Source of the DNA: Acinetobacter pittii ANC 4050
GTDB lineage: Bacteria; Pseudomonadota; Gammaproteobacteria; Pseudomonadales; Moraxellaceae
Direction of reading: 5' to 3'
NCBI RefSeq assembly: GCF_000399685.1
Contig: NZ_KB976987.1
Span: 3,081,943 to 3,145,942, forward strand
DNA length: 64,000 bases
Below, piece by piece: positions 51,239-59,937 of this stretch; positions within the stretch are counted from its first letter, which is position 1; each line of letters starts with the position of its first letter. The notes under the pieces are model-generated. The model ran no database searches. It was given only the letters and a program-made list of their open reading frames with translations, and was not told the origin of the DNA. A program made the position numbers and the translations under genes.

Positions 51239-52294
51239 ATGGATATTTTAGAGAACCCATTAGAATTATGCGGTTTTGCATTTATTGAGTTTGTTTCAAA
51301 AGAAAATGAATTAGATCCAGTTTTTGAAACGATCGGCTTTTCAAAAGTAGCCAAGCATAAATCGAAAGAAGCGTACTTATGGCGTCAAGGAAATATCAAT
51401 ATTATCCTGAATTATCAGCCAGAATCTTATGCTTCATTCTTCTTTAATGAACATGGTCCATCTGCTTGTGCGATGGGTTTTAAAACACGTGATGCAGCAA
51501 AAGCTTTCCAAAAGGCTGTAGAGCTTGGTGCTGAACCAATGTATTCAAAAGTTGGGCCAATGGAGCTCAACATTCCGGCAATTAAAGGTATTGGTGGCAT
51601 GCCAATCTTTTTAGTTGACCGTGATATTTATGAAAATGACTTTGTTTTCTTTGATGATGCTGAGAAACGTCCAGTAGGGGCAGGCTTAAACGAGATTGAC
51701 CACTTAACTCATAACGTCTACAAAGGCCGTATGGAGTACTGGGCAAACTTCTATGAAAAAATCTTCAACTTCCAAGAAATTCGCTACTTTGATATTAAAG
51801 GTGAATATACAGGTTTAACGTCTAAAGCATTAACAGCGCCAGACGGCATGATTCGTATTCCTCTAAACGAAGATTCGGACAAAGGAAACGGTCAAATTGC
51901 AGAGTTCCTATCTGACTTTAATGGCGAAGGTATTCAACATATCGCGTTTATTTGTGATGACTTAATCTCGACTTGGGATAAGTTAAAAGGCCTTGGTCTG
52001 AAATTTATGACTCCGCCGCCAAATACGTATTATGAAATGCTAGAAGATCGTTTACCTGAGCATGGTGAACCAACTGAAGAGTTAAAACAGCGCGGTATTT
52101 TGCTCGATGGGAATACTAAAGACGGTCAGAAAAAGCTGTTATTACAAATTTTCTCTGAAAACATGATTGGTCCAGTTTTCTTTGAATTTATTCAACGTAA
52201 AGATGATGATGGCTTTGGCGAAGGTAACTTCAAGGCATTGTTCGAGTCGATTGAACGTGACCAGATTCGCCGTGGTGTTTTAGAAACTAAATAA
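51239..52294 (+). CDS. hpd: 4-hydroxyphenylpyruvate dioxygenase
   Basis: 351 aa. It converts 4-hydroxyphenylpyruvate (from tyrosine) to homogentisate. The Fe(II) ligands are H155 (EIDHLTHNV), H234 (GIQHIAF) and E316 ([11 protein letters not shown]), at the spacing of the Pseudomonas enzyme; [13 protein letters not shown] closes the active site. AGAGGG 7 bp before the ATG. Monocistronic, with its own terminator. Downstream steps are encoded in the fah-maiA operon on the other strand. Confidence 0.97.
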   Translation: MDILENPLELCGFAFIEFVSKENELDPVFETIGFSKVAKHKSKEAYLWRQGNINIILNYQPESYASFFFNEHGPSACAMGFKTRDAAKAFQKAVELGAEPMYSKVGPMELNIPAIKGIGGMPIFLVDRDIYENDFVFFDDAEKRPVGAGLNEIDHLTHNVYKGRMEYWANFYEKIFNFQEIRYFDIKGEYTGLTSKALTAPDGMIRIPLNEDSDKGNGQIAEFLSDFNGEGIQHIAFICDDLISTWDKLKGLGLKFMTPPPNTYYEMLEDRLPEHGEPTEELKQRGILLDGNTKDGQKKLLLQIFSENMIGPVFFEFIQRKDDDGFGEGNFKALFESIERDQIRRGVLETK

Positions 52295-52313
52295 GCTGAG
52301 CTTTATTCCTGAG

Positions 52314-52347
52314 AAAAAAAACCAAGAGTTGATCTCTTGGTTTTTTT
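52314..52347. terminator. Terminator between hpd and the IclR gene
   Basis: A-tract, CCAAGAG (52322-52328), loop TTGAT, CTCTTGG (52334-52340), T-tract. It serves both convergent genes. Confidence 0.92.
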
Positions 52348-52358
52348 ATCGCTATTGA

Positions 52359-53138
52359 TTAGCGGCTTTTAATATATTGATTGATGAGGTTCACTTCATT
52401 TTTCAAGATTTCAATCGTTTTACTGTGAGGGTCGACTGGTAAAAACATTTCACTGTCCAGCGCGACAATACAAAACTCAATGCTTTGATTTGAGTTAAAT
52501 ACAGGTAAACCCACCGCATTAATCCCCGTCAGTAAATCACCTTTCGCTGCCGACATTTGTTGTTGGCGAATAGTGTCTTTGAGCGCTGTAAAGGCTTCCC
52601 AGTTTTGTGGTGCGATGTGCAGTCCAAGTTCTTGATGCTTTTGCCATTCAGCTTCCATTAAGGGACGAACAAAATGCTCTGGAAGATAAGAAGCAAATAG
52701 ACGTCCCGCAGCAGAATTGACTAAAGGCATAATTGAGCCGACTTTAGTGACAATCGAAATAGGGTGGTTCGATTCAATCGATTGAACCACGACAGGACCT
52801 TTCGGTGACCATTTACTGATTTGTATACCGCAACCAATTTTGTTTTGTAGGTCGTAAATTAAATGCTGTACCAGCTGTAGTGTGTCGCTATGCTGAACAC
52901 AGTTTAGACCTAAGCGCCATGCCTGATCACCTAAAGCATATTGCCCATCATCAAGCTGTTTTGCATATTCCATACGAATAAGGCTGACCAGATAACGATG
53001 TACCTTGGCAGGATGCATGTCGAGCTTGCTCGATAGATCTTTGAGAATAATAGGTTGATTGTGTTCCAAAAGGGCGTTTAGTACAGATAAACCGACTTCA
53101 AGTGATTGAACCCCCCCAGATACTTTTTCTTCAATCAT
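52359..53138 (-). CDS. IclR-family regulator of the tyrosine cluster
   Basis: 259 aa. The N-terminal winged HTH (SLEVGLSVLNALLEHNQPIILKDLSSKLDMHPAKVHRYL split at about 12-50) is followed by the IclR effector domain (about 75-255). It lies within the homogentisate-pathway cluster, as HmgR (also IclR-type) does in Pseudomonas putida, so homogentisate or a related acid is a likely effector; the orthology is inferred. A run of seven G bases on the coding strand (53111-53117) at codons 8-10 is a possible slippage site. ATG start at 53138. Confidence 0.85.
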   Translation of the reverse strand: MIEEKVSGGVQSLEVGLSVLNALLEHNQPIILKDLSSKLDMHPAKVHRYLVSLIRMEYAKQLDDGQYALGDQAWRLGLNCVQHSDTLQLVQHLIYDLQNKIGCGIQISKWSPKGPVVVQSIESNHPISIVTKVGSIMPLVNSAAGRLFASYLPEHFVRPLMEAEWQKHQELGLHIAPQNWEAFTALKDTIRQQQMSAAKGDLLTGINAVGLPVFNSNQSIEFCIVALDSEMFLPVDPHSKTIEILKNEVNLINQYIKSR

Positions 53139-53362
53139 TTAAATACCCTTAATAAATTTACTTCAGCTGTTAAATAGTGACGATCAAAACATAAATTGAA
53201 ATTGGCGCGTTTTACATCATGCCTGAGCCTAGTGAAAAATAGAAATCACCTTTTTCTATTAGCGAAATTGACATGTTTAATAATCAACAATTTTCTAAAA
53301 TCACTATGCTCTTATTTATAGCGCAATTTTCTAGAAATTTAGCAGTATTAAATAATATAAAT

Positions 53363-53410
53363 CGGCATTGATATAGAACTGCTCGTTAAAAACAATTCTA
53401 ATCAATGCCG
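53363..53410. terminator. Hairpin after the fah-maiA-VOC operon
   Basis: CGGCATTGAT (53363-53372) and ATCAATGCCG (53401-53410) are perfect 10-bp arms with a 28-nt loop, 25 bp past the VOC stop. On the plus strand ACTTTTT follows; on the minus strand only a broken T-run follows. Probable 3' end of the operon transcript, but not a textbook terminator. Confidence 0.55.
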
Positions 53411-53434
53411 ACTTTTTAGTTCGCTCTTTTAAAA

Positions 53435-53983
53435 TTAGGTTCCTAACTCTTCTTCATGTAAGAAATGAGTGTGGTGCGGAGCGCGTTTAGTTTTGCTCCA
53501 TTCCTCTAGCATTTCAACTTTCATCTCTTCAGTAATTTTCGCAATTTTTTCTTCAGCATGCACATCGTTATAAGTCAGTTCTAAACGGTGGCCATTTGGG
53601 TCAAAGAAGTAAATTGAGTGGAAAATACCATGGTTGGTCACGCCTAAAACTTTCACACCATTTTCTTCTAAATGTTGCTTGGCAGCCATCAGTGCATTTA
53701 AGTCTTCAACTTCAAAAGCAATATGTTGTACCCATTGAGGCGTATTCTCGTCGCGCCCCATTTCCGGTTGAGTTGGCAATTCAAAAAATGCCAAAACGTT
53801 ACCTTGGCCGGCATCTAAAAATAAATGCATATATGGGTCAAAGGCTTTAGTTGAAGGTACATGATCTTCGGCAAAAGCTAAAATAAAGTCCATGTTGAGC
53901 ATTTTTTTATACCACTCAACGGTCTCTTTCGCATCCTTACAACGATATGCAACGTGATGTATTTTTTTAATGGCAAATGTCAT
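53435..53983 (-). CDS. VOC-fold (type I extradiol dioxygenase-like) metalloprotein
   Basis: 182 aa from the ATG at 53983 (AAAAGGAG upstream; the frame extends nine codons further into the gap). Vicinal-oxygen-chelate fold with a complete metal triad: H10 (IHHVAYRC), H87 (WVQHIAFEVED) and E135 (GHRLELTY). H122 and Y125 (FHSIYFFDPNG) could act as second-sphere residues. A charged helical tail follows (about 143-182). It is the last gene of fah-maiA-VOC, 17 bp after maiA. The operon lacks hmgA, and this protein could supply the homogentisate ring-cleavage step. It could also be a glyoxalase-type detoxifier. Confidence 0.7.
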   Translation of the reverse strand: MTFAIKKIHHVAYRCKDAKETVEWYKKMLNMDFILAFAEDHVPSTKAFDPYMHLFLDAGQGNVLAFFELPTQPEMGRDENTPQWVQHIAFEVEDLNALMAAKQHLEENGVKVLGVTNHGIFHSIYFFDPNGHRLELTYNDVHAEEKIAKITEEMKVEMLEEWSKTKRAPHHTHFLHEEELGT

Positions 53984-54000
53984 ATTAAAACTCCTTTTTA

Positions 54001-54633
54001 CTATTCCCAATCTGGTTGTTGTTCTGGCGCCGCGTTATAGAAGGCTGGGATAGACAAACAATGGTGATAAATCGATTCAATTTTTGGAAACGCAGATAAA
54101 TCAATCTTGAAGCGTTTCGCGTTGTAGACCTGTGGAATTAGGCAGCAATCGGCAATAGTTGCTTGCTGTCCAAAGCAAAATTGTCCATTTGAATCTTGAA
54201 GTTGCTGTTCGAGATTTTGAAAGCCTTCAATAATCCAGTGTTGATACCAATAGTTTTTCTGCTCATCTGAAACATTTAAGTCATTTTTTAAATATTTCAG
54301 TACACGTAAGTTGTTTAATGGGTGAAGATCACAGGCGATTGCTTGGGCAAAGGCACGAATTTTGGCTCTCTCTTGCACATCATTTGGAAGTAATTTGGTC
54401 TCTGGATATTGCTCATCCAGATATTCCAAAATACTTAACGATTGAGACAAGATTAAATCACCGTCAATTAAGGTCGGCACGAGAGCACTGCGGTTTAACT
54501 TTAAATAGTCTTTGCTTTGCTGTTCATTTTTTACCAGATGAACTGGAACAGTCTCATAAGCTAAGCCTTTAATGTTGAGGCCAATCCGTACTCTGTAAGC
54601 TGCAGAGCTACGAAAGTAACTATACAGCTTCAT
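54001..54633 (-). CDS. maiA: Maleylacetoacetate isomerase
   Basis: 210 aa zeta-class GST from the ATG at 54633. The signature SYFRSSAAYRVRIGLN (active-site Ser-Ser, residues 8-9) and LNRSALVPTL with ILSQSLSILEYL are typical. It isomerises maleylacetoacetate to fumarylacetoacetate using glutathione. The start overlaps the end of fah by 14 bp, so the genes are translationally coupled. Confidence 0.94.
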   Translation of the reverse strand: MKLYSYFRSSAAYRVRIGLNIKGLAYETVPVHLVKNEQQSKDYLKLNRSALVPTLIDGDLILSQSLSILEYLDEQYPETKLLPNDVQERAKIRAFAQAIACDLHPLNNLRVLKYLKNDLNVSDEQKNYWYQHWIIEGFQNLEQQLQDSNGQFCFGQQATIADCCLIPQVYNAKRFKIDLSAFPKIESIYHHCLSIPAFYNAAPEQQPDWE

Positions 54634-55927
54634 AGTTAGGCTCCGAAGTTTCTGCAAACTCGAAATTTAATGCAGGAAGAACCGTGTTTCGAACCTCGCC
54701 AAAGCCAATGCGAATACCATTTTTCTCACAGTGGCCTTTCATAATGAGCGTATCGCCGTCTTGCAAGAAACCACGAGTTTCACCATTGGCGAGTGTTAAA
54801 GGCTTGGTGGTGTTCCAAGTCAGCTCAAGCAAGCTGCCATATGAATCTGGCGTAGAACCAGAAATTGTACCTGAGCCCATCAAGTCACCGACCTGAACGT
54901 TACAGCCTGCAATGGTGTGGTGAGTCAACTGCTGAGCCATTGACCAATACATATATTTGAAATTGGTTTTGCAGATCACATCAGGTTGTGCTGATTTCGG
55001 GCTTTGAATTTCAACACTCAAATTAATGTCGTAACTATTTGCGATATTTTCTTGTAAATACGCTAAAGGTTTAGGGTCTTGTTTTGGGCCTTCAACTTTA
55101 AATGGCTCAAGTGCTTCAAGCGTGACGACCCAAGGAGAAATCGAACTTGCAAAAGTTTTTGCGTTAAAGGGTCCAAGTGGAACATATTCCCATTGCTGGA
55201 TATCGCGTGCTGACCAGTCGTTCAGCAAAACCATTCCAAAAATATGATCCCATGCATTTTCAATCGAGATAGGTTGCCCAAGCTCCGTTGGTTTACCAAT
55301 AACAAATGCTGTTTCAAGTTCAAAATCGAGTTTACGCGTCGCTGAAAAAACTGGGCGCTCTTCATTTGGAAGCTTAATTTGTCCAGATGGACGAACGATT
55401 TGAGTACCACTGACTACAACAGAACTAGCACGGCCATTATAACCAACAGGCAATTCACTCCAGTTTGGCAGTAAAGCATTTTTAGGATCCCGGAACATAC
55501 AGCCCACATTGGTCGCATGTTCTTTAGAAGAATAGAAATCGGTATAACCCGGGACTTGAAGTGGTAAATGCAAAGTTACGCTGTCTTGTTTAACCAAAAC
55601 TTCTTGGCGCAATGCTTCATTTTCTTGAAGTGTTAAATTTTCAACCGAGAGAAGAGACTGTAGTGTCTTACGAACTTTTGACCAGTTGGCTTTGCCAGAC
55701 TCGATAAATTTATTCAGTGTAGGCTGGTTAAAATATGTGTCTTGTTCTGAAAGTTTTAAAAGCCCGTGCTTTTCAAGCGCAGCGAGATCAATCACCCAAT
55801 CACCGATTGCTACACCAACTTGACGCTCACTTTCGTTAGTTCTACTAAAAATACCGTAAGGCAAATTATGAATAGTGAAATCTGATTGAGGTGAAACTTC
55901 AATAAAAGAGTTTAGTTTTTGTTCCAT
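54620..55927 (-). CDS. fah: Fumarylacetoacetase
   Basis: 435 aa from the ATG at 55927 (AAGGACGC upstream). It hydrolyses fumarylacetoacetate to fumarate and acetoacetate. It has the N-terminal SH3-like domain and the FAH barrel: YTDFYSSKEHATNVG (catalytic-region His), ARKLDFELETAFVIG and WSARDIQQWEYVPLGPF metal-site motifs, and GSGTISG. First gene of the minus-strand operon, with a promoter at 56078-56105 under the paired palindromes. Confidence 0.96.
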   Translation of the reverse strand: MEQKLNSFIEVSPQSDFTIHNLPYGIFSRTNESERQVGVAIGDWVIDLAALEKHGLLKLSEQDTYFNQPTLNKFIESGKANWSKVRKTLQSLLSVENLTLQENEALRQEVLVKQDSVTLHLPLQVPGYTDFYSSKEHATNVGCMFRDPKNALLPNWSELPVGYNGRASSVVVSGTQIVRPSGQIKLPNEERPVFSATRKLDFELETAFVIGKPTELGQPISIENAWDHIFGMVLLNDWSARDIQQWEYVPLGPFNAKTFASSISPWVVTLEALEPFKVEGPKQDPKPLAYLQENIANSYDINLSVEIQSPKSAQPDVICKTNFKYMYWSMAQQLTHHTIAGCNVQVGDLMGSGTISGSTPDSYGSLLELTWNTTKPLTLANGETRGFLQDGDTLIMKGHCEKNGIRIGFGEVRNTVLPALNFEFAETSEPNYEAV

Positions 55928-56077
55928 TTTCGCGTCCTTGTCTTTATCTCGGGTCTTATACAAATAAAAGTTCGGTCTAGGACTGAGCTACTCAATAAGC
56001 TTTTAACCTTTGTTTAGATCATCTTTAGTCTTATGAGTTTGATATAGACCGAGCACAACCAATTGCTTCATGTCTCT

Positions 56078-56105
56078 ATAATACTGAATTCATGAAATTA
56101 CGCAA
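56078..56105 (-). promoter_or_regulatory. Candidate fah operon promoter
   Basis: On the minus strand: TTGCGT (56105-56100), 16 bp, TATTAT (56083-56078). The -35 lies inside the promoter-proximal palindrome (56097-56113). The predicted leader before fah is about 145 nt. Confidence 0.6.
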
Positions 56106-56133
56106 TACATAATTTAATTACACATTTCATAAT
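56097..56133. promoter_or_regulatory. Paired 17-bp palindromes upstream of fah (candidate IclR operator)
   Basis: Site A, ATTACGCAATACATAAT (56097-56113), differs from site 1 before hpd at two of 17 positions. Site B, ATTACACATTTCATAAT (56117-56133), differs from it at three. Centres are again 20 bp apart, and the promoter-proximal site again covers the -35 element. The shared motif reads ATTAyGCAATwCATAAT. Confidence 0.75.
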
Positions 56134-56226
56134 AATTGTCATTTCTTGTATTTTCTGTTTTCATTCGCGTTCTTGAGAAAAGTCACGCAATTATTTTTTC
56201 ATCAATCTCTATGAAAGTTTGATCAA

Positions 56227-56263
56227 TTTATGATATACGTAATTTATTGGAAAAAAATTACGT
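56227..56263. promoter_or_regulatory. Inverted repeat upstream of aroP
   Basis: ACGTAATTT (56237-56245) and AAATTACGT (56255-56263) are perfect 9-bp arms with a 9-bp centre, ending 21 bp before aroP. An overlapping weaker match to the 17-bp motif lies at 56227-56243. It is a candidate operator. Apart from this, the fah operator and the fah promoter, I see nothing in the 55928-56284 gap. Confidence 0.5.
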
Positions 56264-56284
56264 GACACGGATGAGAATAATCAT

Positions 56285-57673
56285 ATGTCAGCACAAGAGC
56301 AAGGAAACCTGAAACATGGTTTGAGTAATCGGCACATCCAGCTTATTGCATTGGGTGGGGCGATTGGCACAGGGCTTTTTCTTGGTATATCACAATCGAT
56401 TAAATTAGCAGGTCCATCGGTCATCCTCGGTTATGCCATTGCAGGATTTATTGCTTTTTTAATGATGCGCCAGCTTGGTGAAATGGTGGTTGAAGAGCCA
56501 GTGAGTGGTTCTTTTAGTCATTTTGCCTACAAATATTGGGGACCATTTGCCGGGTTCATGTCAGGTTGGAACTATTGGGTACTCAATGTCCTCGTCTGCA
56601 TGGCAGAACTCAGTGCAATTGGTCTTTACATACAATATTGGTGGCCGCAAATTCCGACGTGGGCATCTGCTTTAACCTTCTTTGTCTTAATTAATGGCAT
56701 TAATCTGCTACACGTTAAGTTTTTTGGCGAAATGGAATTTTGGTTTTCTATTGTCAAAATCTTGGCGATTCTTGCAATGATTGGCTTTGGTTCATATCTA
56801 CTTGCAACAGGCACAGCAGGTCCACAGGCAAGCATTTCGAACCTCTGGGCACTTGGTGGTTTCTTCCCGTTTGGTGTTGAAGGCTTAGTCATGGCAATGG
56901 CAGTCATTATTTTTGCTTTTGGTGGTATTGAGCTGTTCGGTATTACTGCGGCTGAAGCACGTGAGCCTGATAAAACTTTACCTAAAGCTGTGAATCAAAT
57001 TATTTACCGTATTTTGATTTTCTATATTGCGACACTTTTTGTTTTATTCTCGCTATTCCCATGGAATCAAATGGCACAAGGCGGAAGCCCATTTGTGATG
57101 GTTTTTGCTTCTTTAGACAGCCAAGGCATCGCAACGTTATTGAACTTTGTCATTTTGACAGCAGCAGTTTCAGTTTATAACGGCACAAGTTATTGCAGTA
57201 GCCGTATGCTATTGGGCCTTGCACAACAAGGAAATGCACCAAAAGTATTTGCACGTATTAATAAACGCGGTATTCCAACCAACGCAGTGATCCTTTCTGC
57301 GGCAGTCACTATTTTATGTGTCCTGTTAAACTATATTTTCCCTGAAAAAGCATTTGGTTTACTGATGATGCTGGTGGTTGCAGCGATTGTGATTAACTGG
57401 GTAGTCATTTCATGGACGCATTTAAAATTCCGCAAATATATGCAGCGCCAAGGACAAACAACCAAGTTCCCAAGCTTTATGTATCCGTTTAGCAACTATT
57501 TATGCATCGTATTTATGTTGGGCATTTTAATTGTGATGTCTTTAACACCAGATATGCGTGTTGCGGTCATGATGATTCCTGGCTGGATTTTGTGTTTGAT
57601 GGTGGCTTATCAATTTAAACGTCGGAAATTAAAAGCTGAGCAGTCTATACGCGCTTTAGAAGCAGATATTTAA
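56285..57673 (+). CDS. aroP: Aromatic amino-acid permease AroP-type
   Basis: 462 aa APC-family proton symporter of 12 membrane segments. LSNRHIQLIALGGAIGTGLFLG, GYAIAGFIAFLMMRQLGEMVVEEPV.SGSFSHFAYKYWG and the central FGGIELFGITAAEA closely parallel E. coli AroP/PheP. Uptake of Tyr/Phe feeds the adjacent hpd-fah-maiA pathway, which supports the assignment. Divergent from fah across a 357-bp regulatory gap; strong terminator downstream. Confidence 0.88.
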   Translation: MSAQEQGNLKHGLSNRHIQLIALGGAIGTGLFLGISQSIKLAGPSVILGYAIAGFIAFLMMRQLGEMVVEEPVSGSFSHFAYKYWGPFAGFMSGWNYWVLNVLVCMAELSAIGLYIQYWWPQIPTWASALTFFVLINGINLLHVKFFGEMEFWFSIVKILAILAMIGFGSYLLATGTAGPQASISNLWALGGFFPFGVEGLVMAMAVIIFAFGGIELFGITAAEAREPDKTLPKAVNQIIYRILIFYIATLFVLFSLFPWNQMAQGGSPFVMVFASLDSQGIATLLNFVILTAAVSVYNGTSYCSSRMLLGLAQQGNAPKVFARINKRGIPTNAVILSAAVTILCVLLNYIFPEKAFGLLMMLVVAAIVINWVVISWTHLKFRKYMQRQGQTTKFPSFMYPFSNYLCIVFMLGILIVMSLTPDMRVAVMMIPGWILCLMVAYQFKRRKLKAEQSIRALEADI

Positions 57674-57693
57674 TAAATTATTGAGTTGTATTT

Positions 57694-57725
57694 AAAAAAA
57701 GGACGTTCGAGAGACGTCCTTTTTT
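57694..57725 (+). terminator. aroP terminator
   Basis: AAAAAAAGGACGT, loop TCGAGAG, ACGTCCTTTTTT. Confidence 0.92.
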
Positions 57726-57767
57726 ATTTTTAAAATTTAGCAACAGAAATTAAAGGATTTTATTATT

Positions 57768-57780
57768 GTTATAATATAAC
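57768..57780. promoter_or_regulatory. zrlA: Zur-type box upstream of zrlA
   Basis: GTTATAATATAAC is a perfect 13-bp palindrome, 58 bp before the start codon. It matches the known gammaproteobacterial Zur box core (GTTATA-n-TATAAC) and so predicts induction in zinc starvation. Confidence 0.85.
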
Positions 57781-57838
57781 ATTTCGTTAATTTAATGTTG
57801 AGCAATTTTCCCATTTTTGGTGAAGATAGAGCATATTT

Positions 57839-58519
57839 ATGAAGCGTTATTTAGGTTTACTTTTTTTATCTCTCACAGCGTGTAGTACTCAAACTCCCAA
57901 GCCAACAATTCCTCTGCACACCCAGACCTCTTTACCTCAACCTACAAAACCAGTGATCAGAATAAAGCCTCAACCCGAAGATTATGTTGCTTGGATCGCA
58001 ACTGCAGATCATGGACAGTCTGTACAAGCTTATAAGCAATTTCTTAAGCAAAAGGGTCTTGCCGATTTAGTTCCAGATCATGAGTTATTACGTTCAGCTC
58101 GAGACTGGCAAAAATGTGGAGTTGAACCGTATGCGGTGCCGCCACGCGAGATTTGGTCCAATATTGTTCCGACACTTAGCATTTTAAAAGCATTGGTTGA
58201 TGATGGCGTGATTAATGATTTTGAAGTAACTTCGGTCTACCGTGCTTTATCTTTAAACCGCTGTGCAGGTGGTGCGGATGCTTCCCGACATGTCTTTAAT
58301 GCAGCACTTGATTTTAGAATTGGCCCAGAACAGCCGAGTGATTTAGACCAGTTTAATATTCAACAAACCAAAACCAAACTGTGTCAGTTCTGGGAAACAA
58401 AGGGCCAAGCTTTTAATATGGGTCTGGGTGTTTATGCTTCAGGACAAATTCATATTGATAGCCAAGGGTTCCGTTCATGGGGACCTGACCATCACTATAG
58501 AACCTCAATTTGTCAGTAA
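57839..58519 (+). CDS. zrlA: Zur-regulated M15-type peptidase lipoprotein
   Basis: 226 aa. Lipoprotein signal with lipobox LTAC (Cys15), a Pro/Thr-rich linker, then a DD-peptidase-like M15 fold: SVYRALSLNRCAGGADASRH with zinc ligands H151, D158 (HVFNAALDF) and H205 (IHID). The position next to zigA and the Zur box match ZrlA of A. baumannii, a zinc-regulated peptidase reported to maintain the cell envelope during zinc limitation. Cys93, Cys142, Cys182 and Cys225 may form disulphides. The name rests on context and recall, not a database match. Confidence 0.88.
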   Translation: MKRYLGLLFLSLTACSTQTPKPTIPLHTQTSLPQPTKPVIRIKPQPEDYVAWIATADHGQSVQAYKQFLKQKGLADLVPDHELLRSARDWQKCGVEPYAVPPREIWSNIVPTLSILKALVDDGVINDFEVTSVYRALSLNRCAGGADASRHVFNAALDFRIGPEQPSDLDQFNIQQTKTKLCQFWETKGQAFNMGLGVYASGQIHIDSQGFRSWGPDHHYRTSICQ

Positions 58520-58590
58520 CTATAAAAGCAATTTTTTCAAATACTAAGAGTGTTAGCTTAAATAAAATTGGAATAAAAACTTGATCAATA

Positions 58591-58608
58591 GTTATGTTAT
58601 AACATAAC
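58591..58608. promoter_or_regulatory. zigA: Zur-type box upstream of zigA
   Basis: GTTATGTTATAACATAAC is a perfect 18-bp palindrome, 95 bp before the zigA start, of the same GTTAT-type as the zrlA box. It predicts derepression of zigA under zinc starvation. Confidence 0.85.
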
Positions 58609-58703
58609 ATTAATGTGGTTTAGAAATAGATTACGCCTGTGATCTGGTCATACTTAAATGGCCAGCCATGATCAGTTTAAAGATTATTCAAAGAGATCAA
58701 GCC

Positions 58704-59933
58704 ATGCACACTGCAATCGCCAACTCATTTGCCAAGCTTCCAGTCACTGTTTTGTCAGGCTTTTTGGGTGCAGGAAAGACCACATTACTCAACCATATTT
58801 TAAATAATCGCGAAGGCCGCCGTATTGCCGTGATTGTCAATGATATGTCTGAGGTAAATATTGATGCGGCATTAGTACGCGAAGGTGGAGCAGAGCTTTC
58901 AAGAACAGATGAAAAACTGGTTGAAATGAGTAATGGCTGTATCTGTTGTACGTTACGCGAAGATTTATTGGTTGAGGTTAAACGCTTAGCCGATGAAGGA
59001 CGCTTTGACCAATTAGTAATTGAGTCTACTGGCATTTCTGAACCTTTACCTGTGGCAGAAACCTTTACCTTTGAAGATGAAGACGGAAACTCTCTAAATG
59101 AATTCGCTCGACTCGACACCATGGTCACGGTAGTCGATGCTTTTAACTTTCTTAAAGATTACAGTTCAATCGACTCCCTGCAACAACGTGGTGAATCATT
59201 AGGCGAGCAAGATGAGCGAACTGTGGTCGACTTGCTTATTGATCAGATTGAGTTTTGTGATGTAATTGTGCTGAATAAAATTGACCTGATTGACCAAGCT
59301 CAGCAAGACCAACTCATCGCAATTTTAAAAACTCTCAATCCGCGTGCCCGAATTGAAATTGCTCAATTTGGAAAGATTGCCTTAAATAAAATTTTAAATA
59401 CACAGCTATTTGATTTTGATGAAGCCGCACAAGCAGCGGGCTGGCTAAAAGAGTTACGCGGCGAGCATACGCCAGAGACTGAAGAGTATGGAATCAGTAG
59501 CTTTGTTTACCGTGCCCGCCGACCTTTTCACCCAGAACGTTTTTATGATTTAGTACAGTCTGAATGGCCGGGTGTCGTCCGTTCTAAAGGCTTTTTCTGG
59601 TTGGCTGCTGAACCGACATTAGCTTATTCATGGTCACAAGCGGGAGCAATGGCTCGCCACGGCTTAGCAGGTTACTGGTGGGCGGCCGTTGCAGAAGAAG
59701 ACTGGCCGAGTGACCTAGCCAGTATTGAAGAAATTAAGAAAAACTGGGATGCCCGCACAGGTGATGCACGTCAGGAACTGGTTTTAATTGGTATGCAAAT
59801 GGATGAGCAAGCCTTAATACAACGTTTAGATCGTTGCTTGTTAAATGATGAAGAAATGGCTTTAGGACCACAAGCTTGGCAGAGCTGGTCTAATCCTTTT
59901 AAGCAAGATGATGAAACGATGTTGATCGCTTAA
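58704..59933 (+). CDS. zigA: COG0523 G3E-family zinc metallochaperone GTPase
   Basis: 409 aa from the ATG at 58704 (the frame opens 12 codons earlier). Walker A GFLGAGKT (19-26), the metal-binding CICC (79-82), ESTGISEP and NKID (GTP base) motifs are followed by a CobW C-terminal domain (about 275-390). It matches ZigA of A. baumannii, a zinc-binding GTPase induced by zinc starvation and linked to histidine catabolism through HutH. The hut genes begin 1.5 kb away here, separated by an acyltransferase on the other strand. Confidence 0.92.
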   Translation: MHTAIANSFAKLPVTVLSGFLGAGKTTLLNHILNNREGRRIAVIVNDMSEVNIDAALVREGGAELSRTDEKLVEMSNGCICCTLREDLLVEVKRLADEGRFDQLVIESTGISEPLPVAETFTFEDEDGNSLNEFARLDTMVTVVDAFNFLKDYSSIDSLQQRGESLGEQDERTVVDLLIDQIEFCDVIVLNKIDLIDQAQQDQLIAILKTLNPRARIEIAQFGKIALNKILNTQLFDFDEAAQAAGWLKELRGEHTPETEEYGISSFVYRARRPFHPERFYDLVQSEWPGVVRSKGFFWLAAEPTLAYSWSQAGAMARHGLAGYWWAAVAEEDWPSDLASIEEIKKNWDARTGDARQELVLIGMQMDEQALIQRLDRCLLNDEEMALGPQAWQSWSNPFKQDDETMLIA

Positions 59934-59937
59934 TAAA

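Noticed and set aside
53238..53260. AATAGAAA/TTTCTATT inverted repeat upstream of the IclR gene as its own operator
   Set aside because: It does not match the ATTAyGCAATwCATAAT motif and consists of low-complexity arms.
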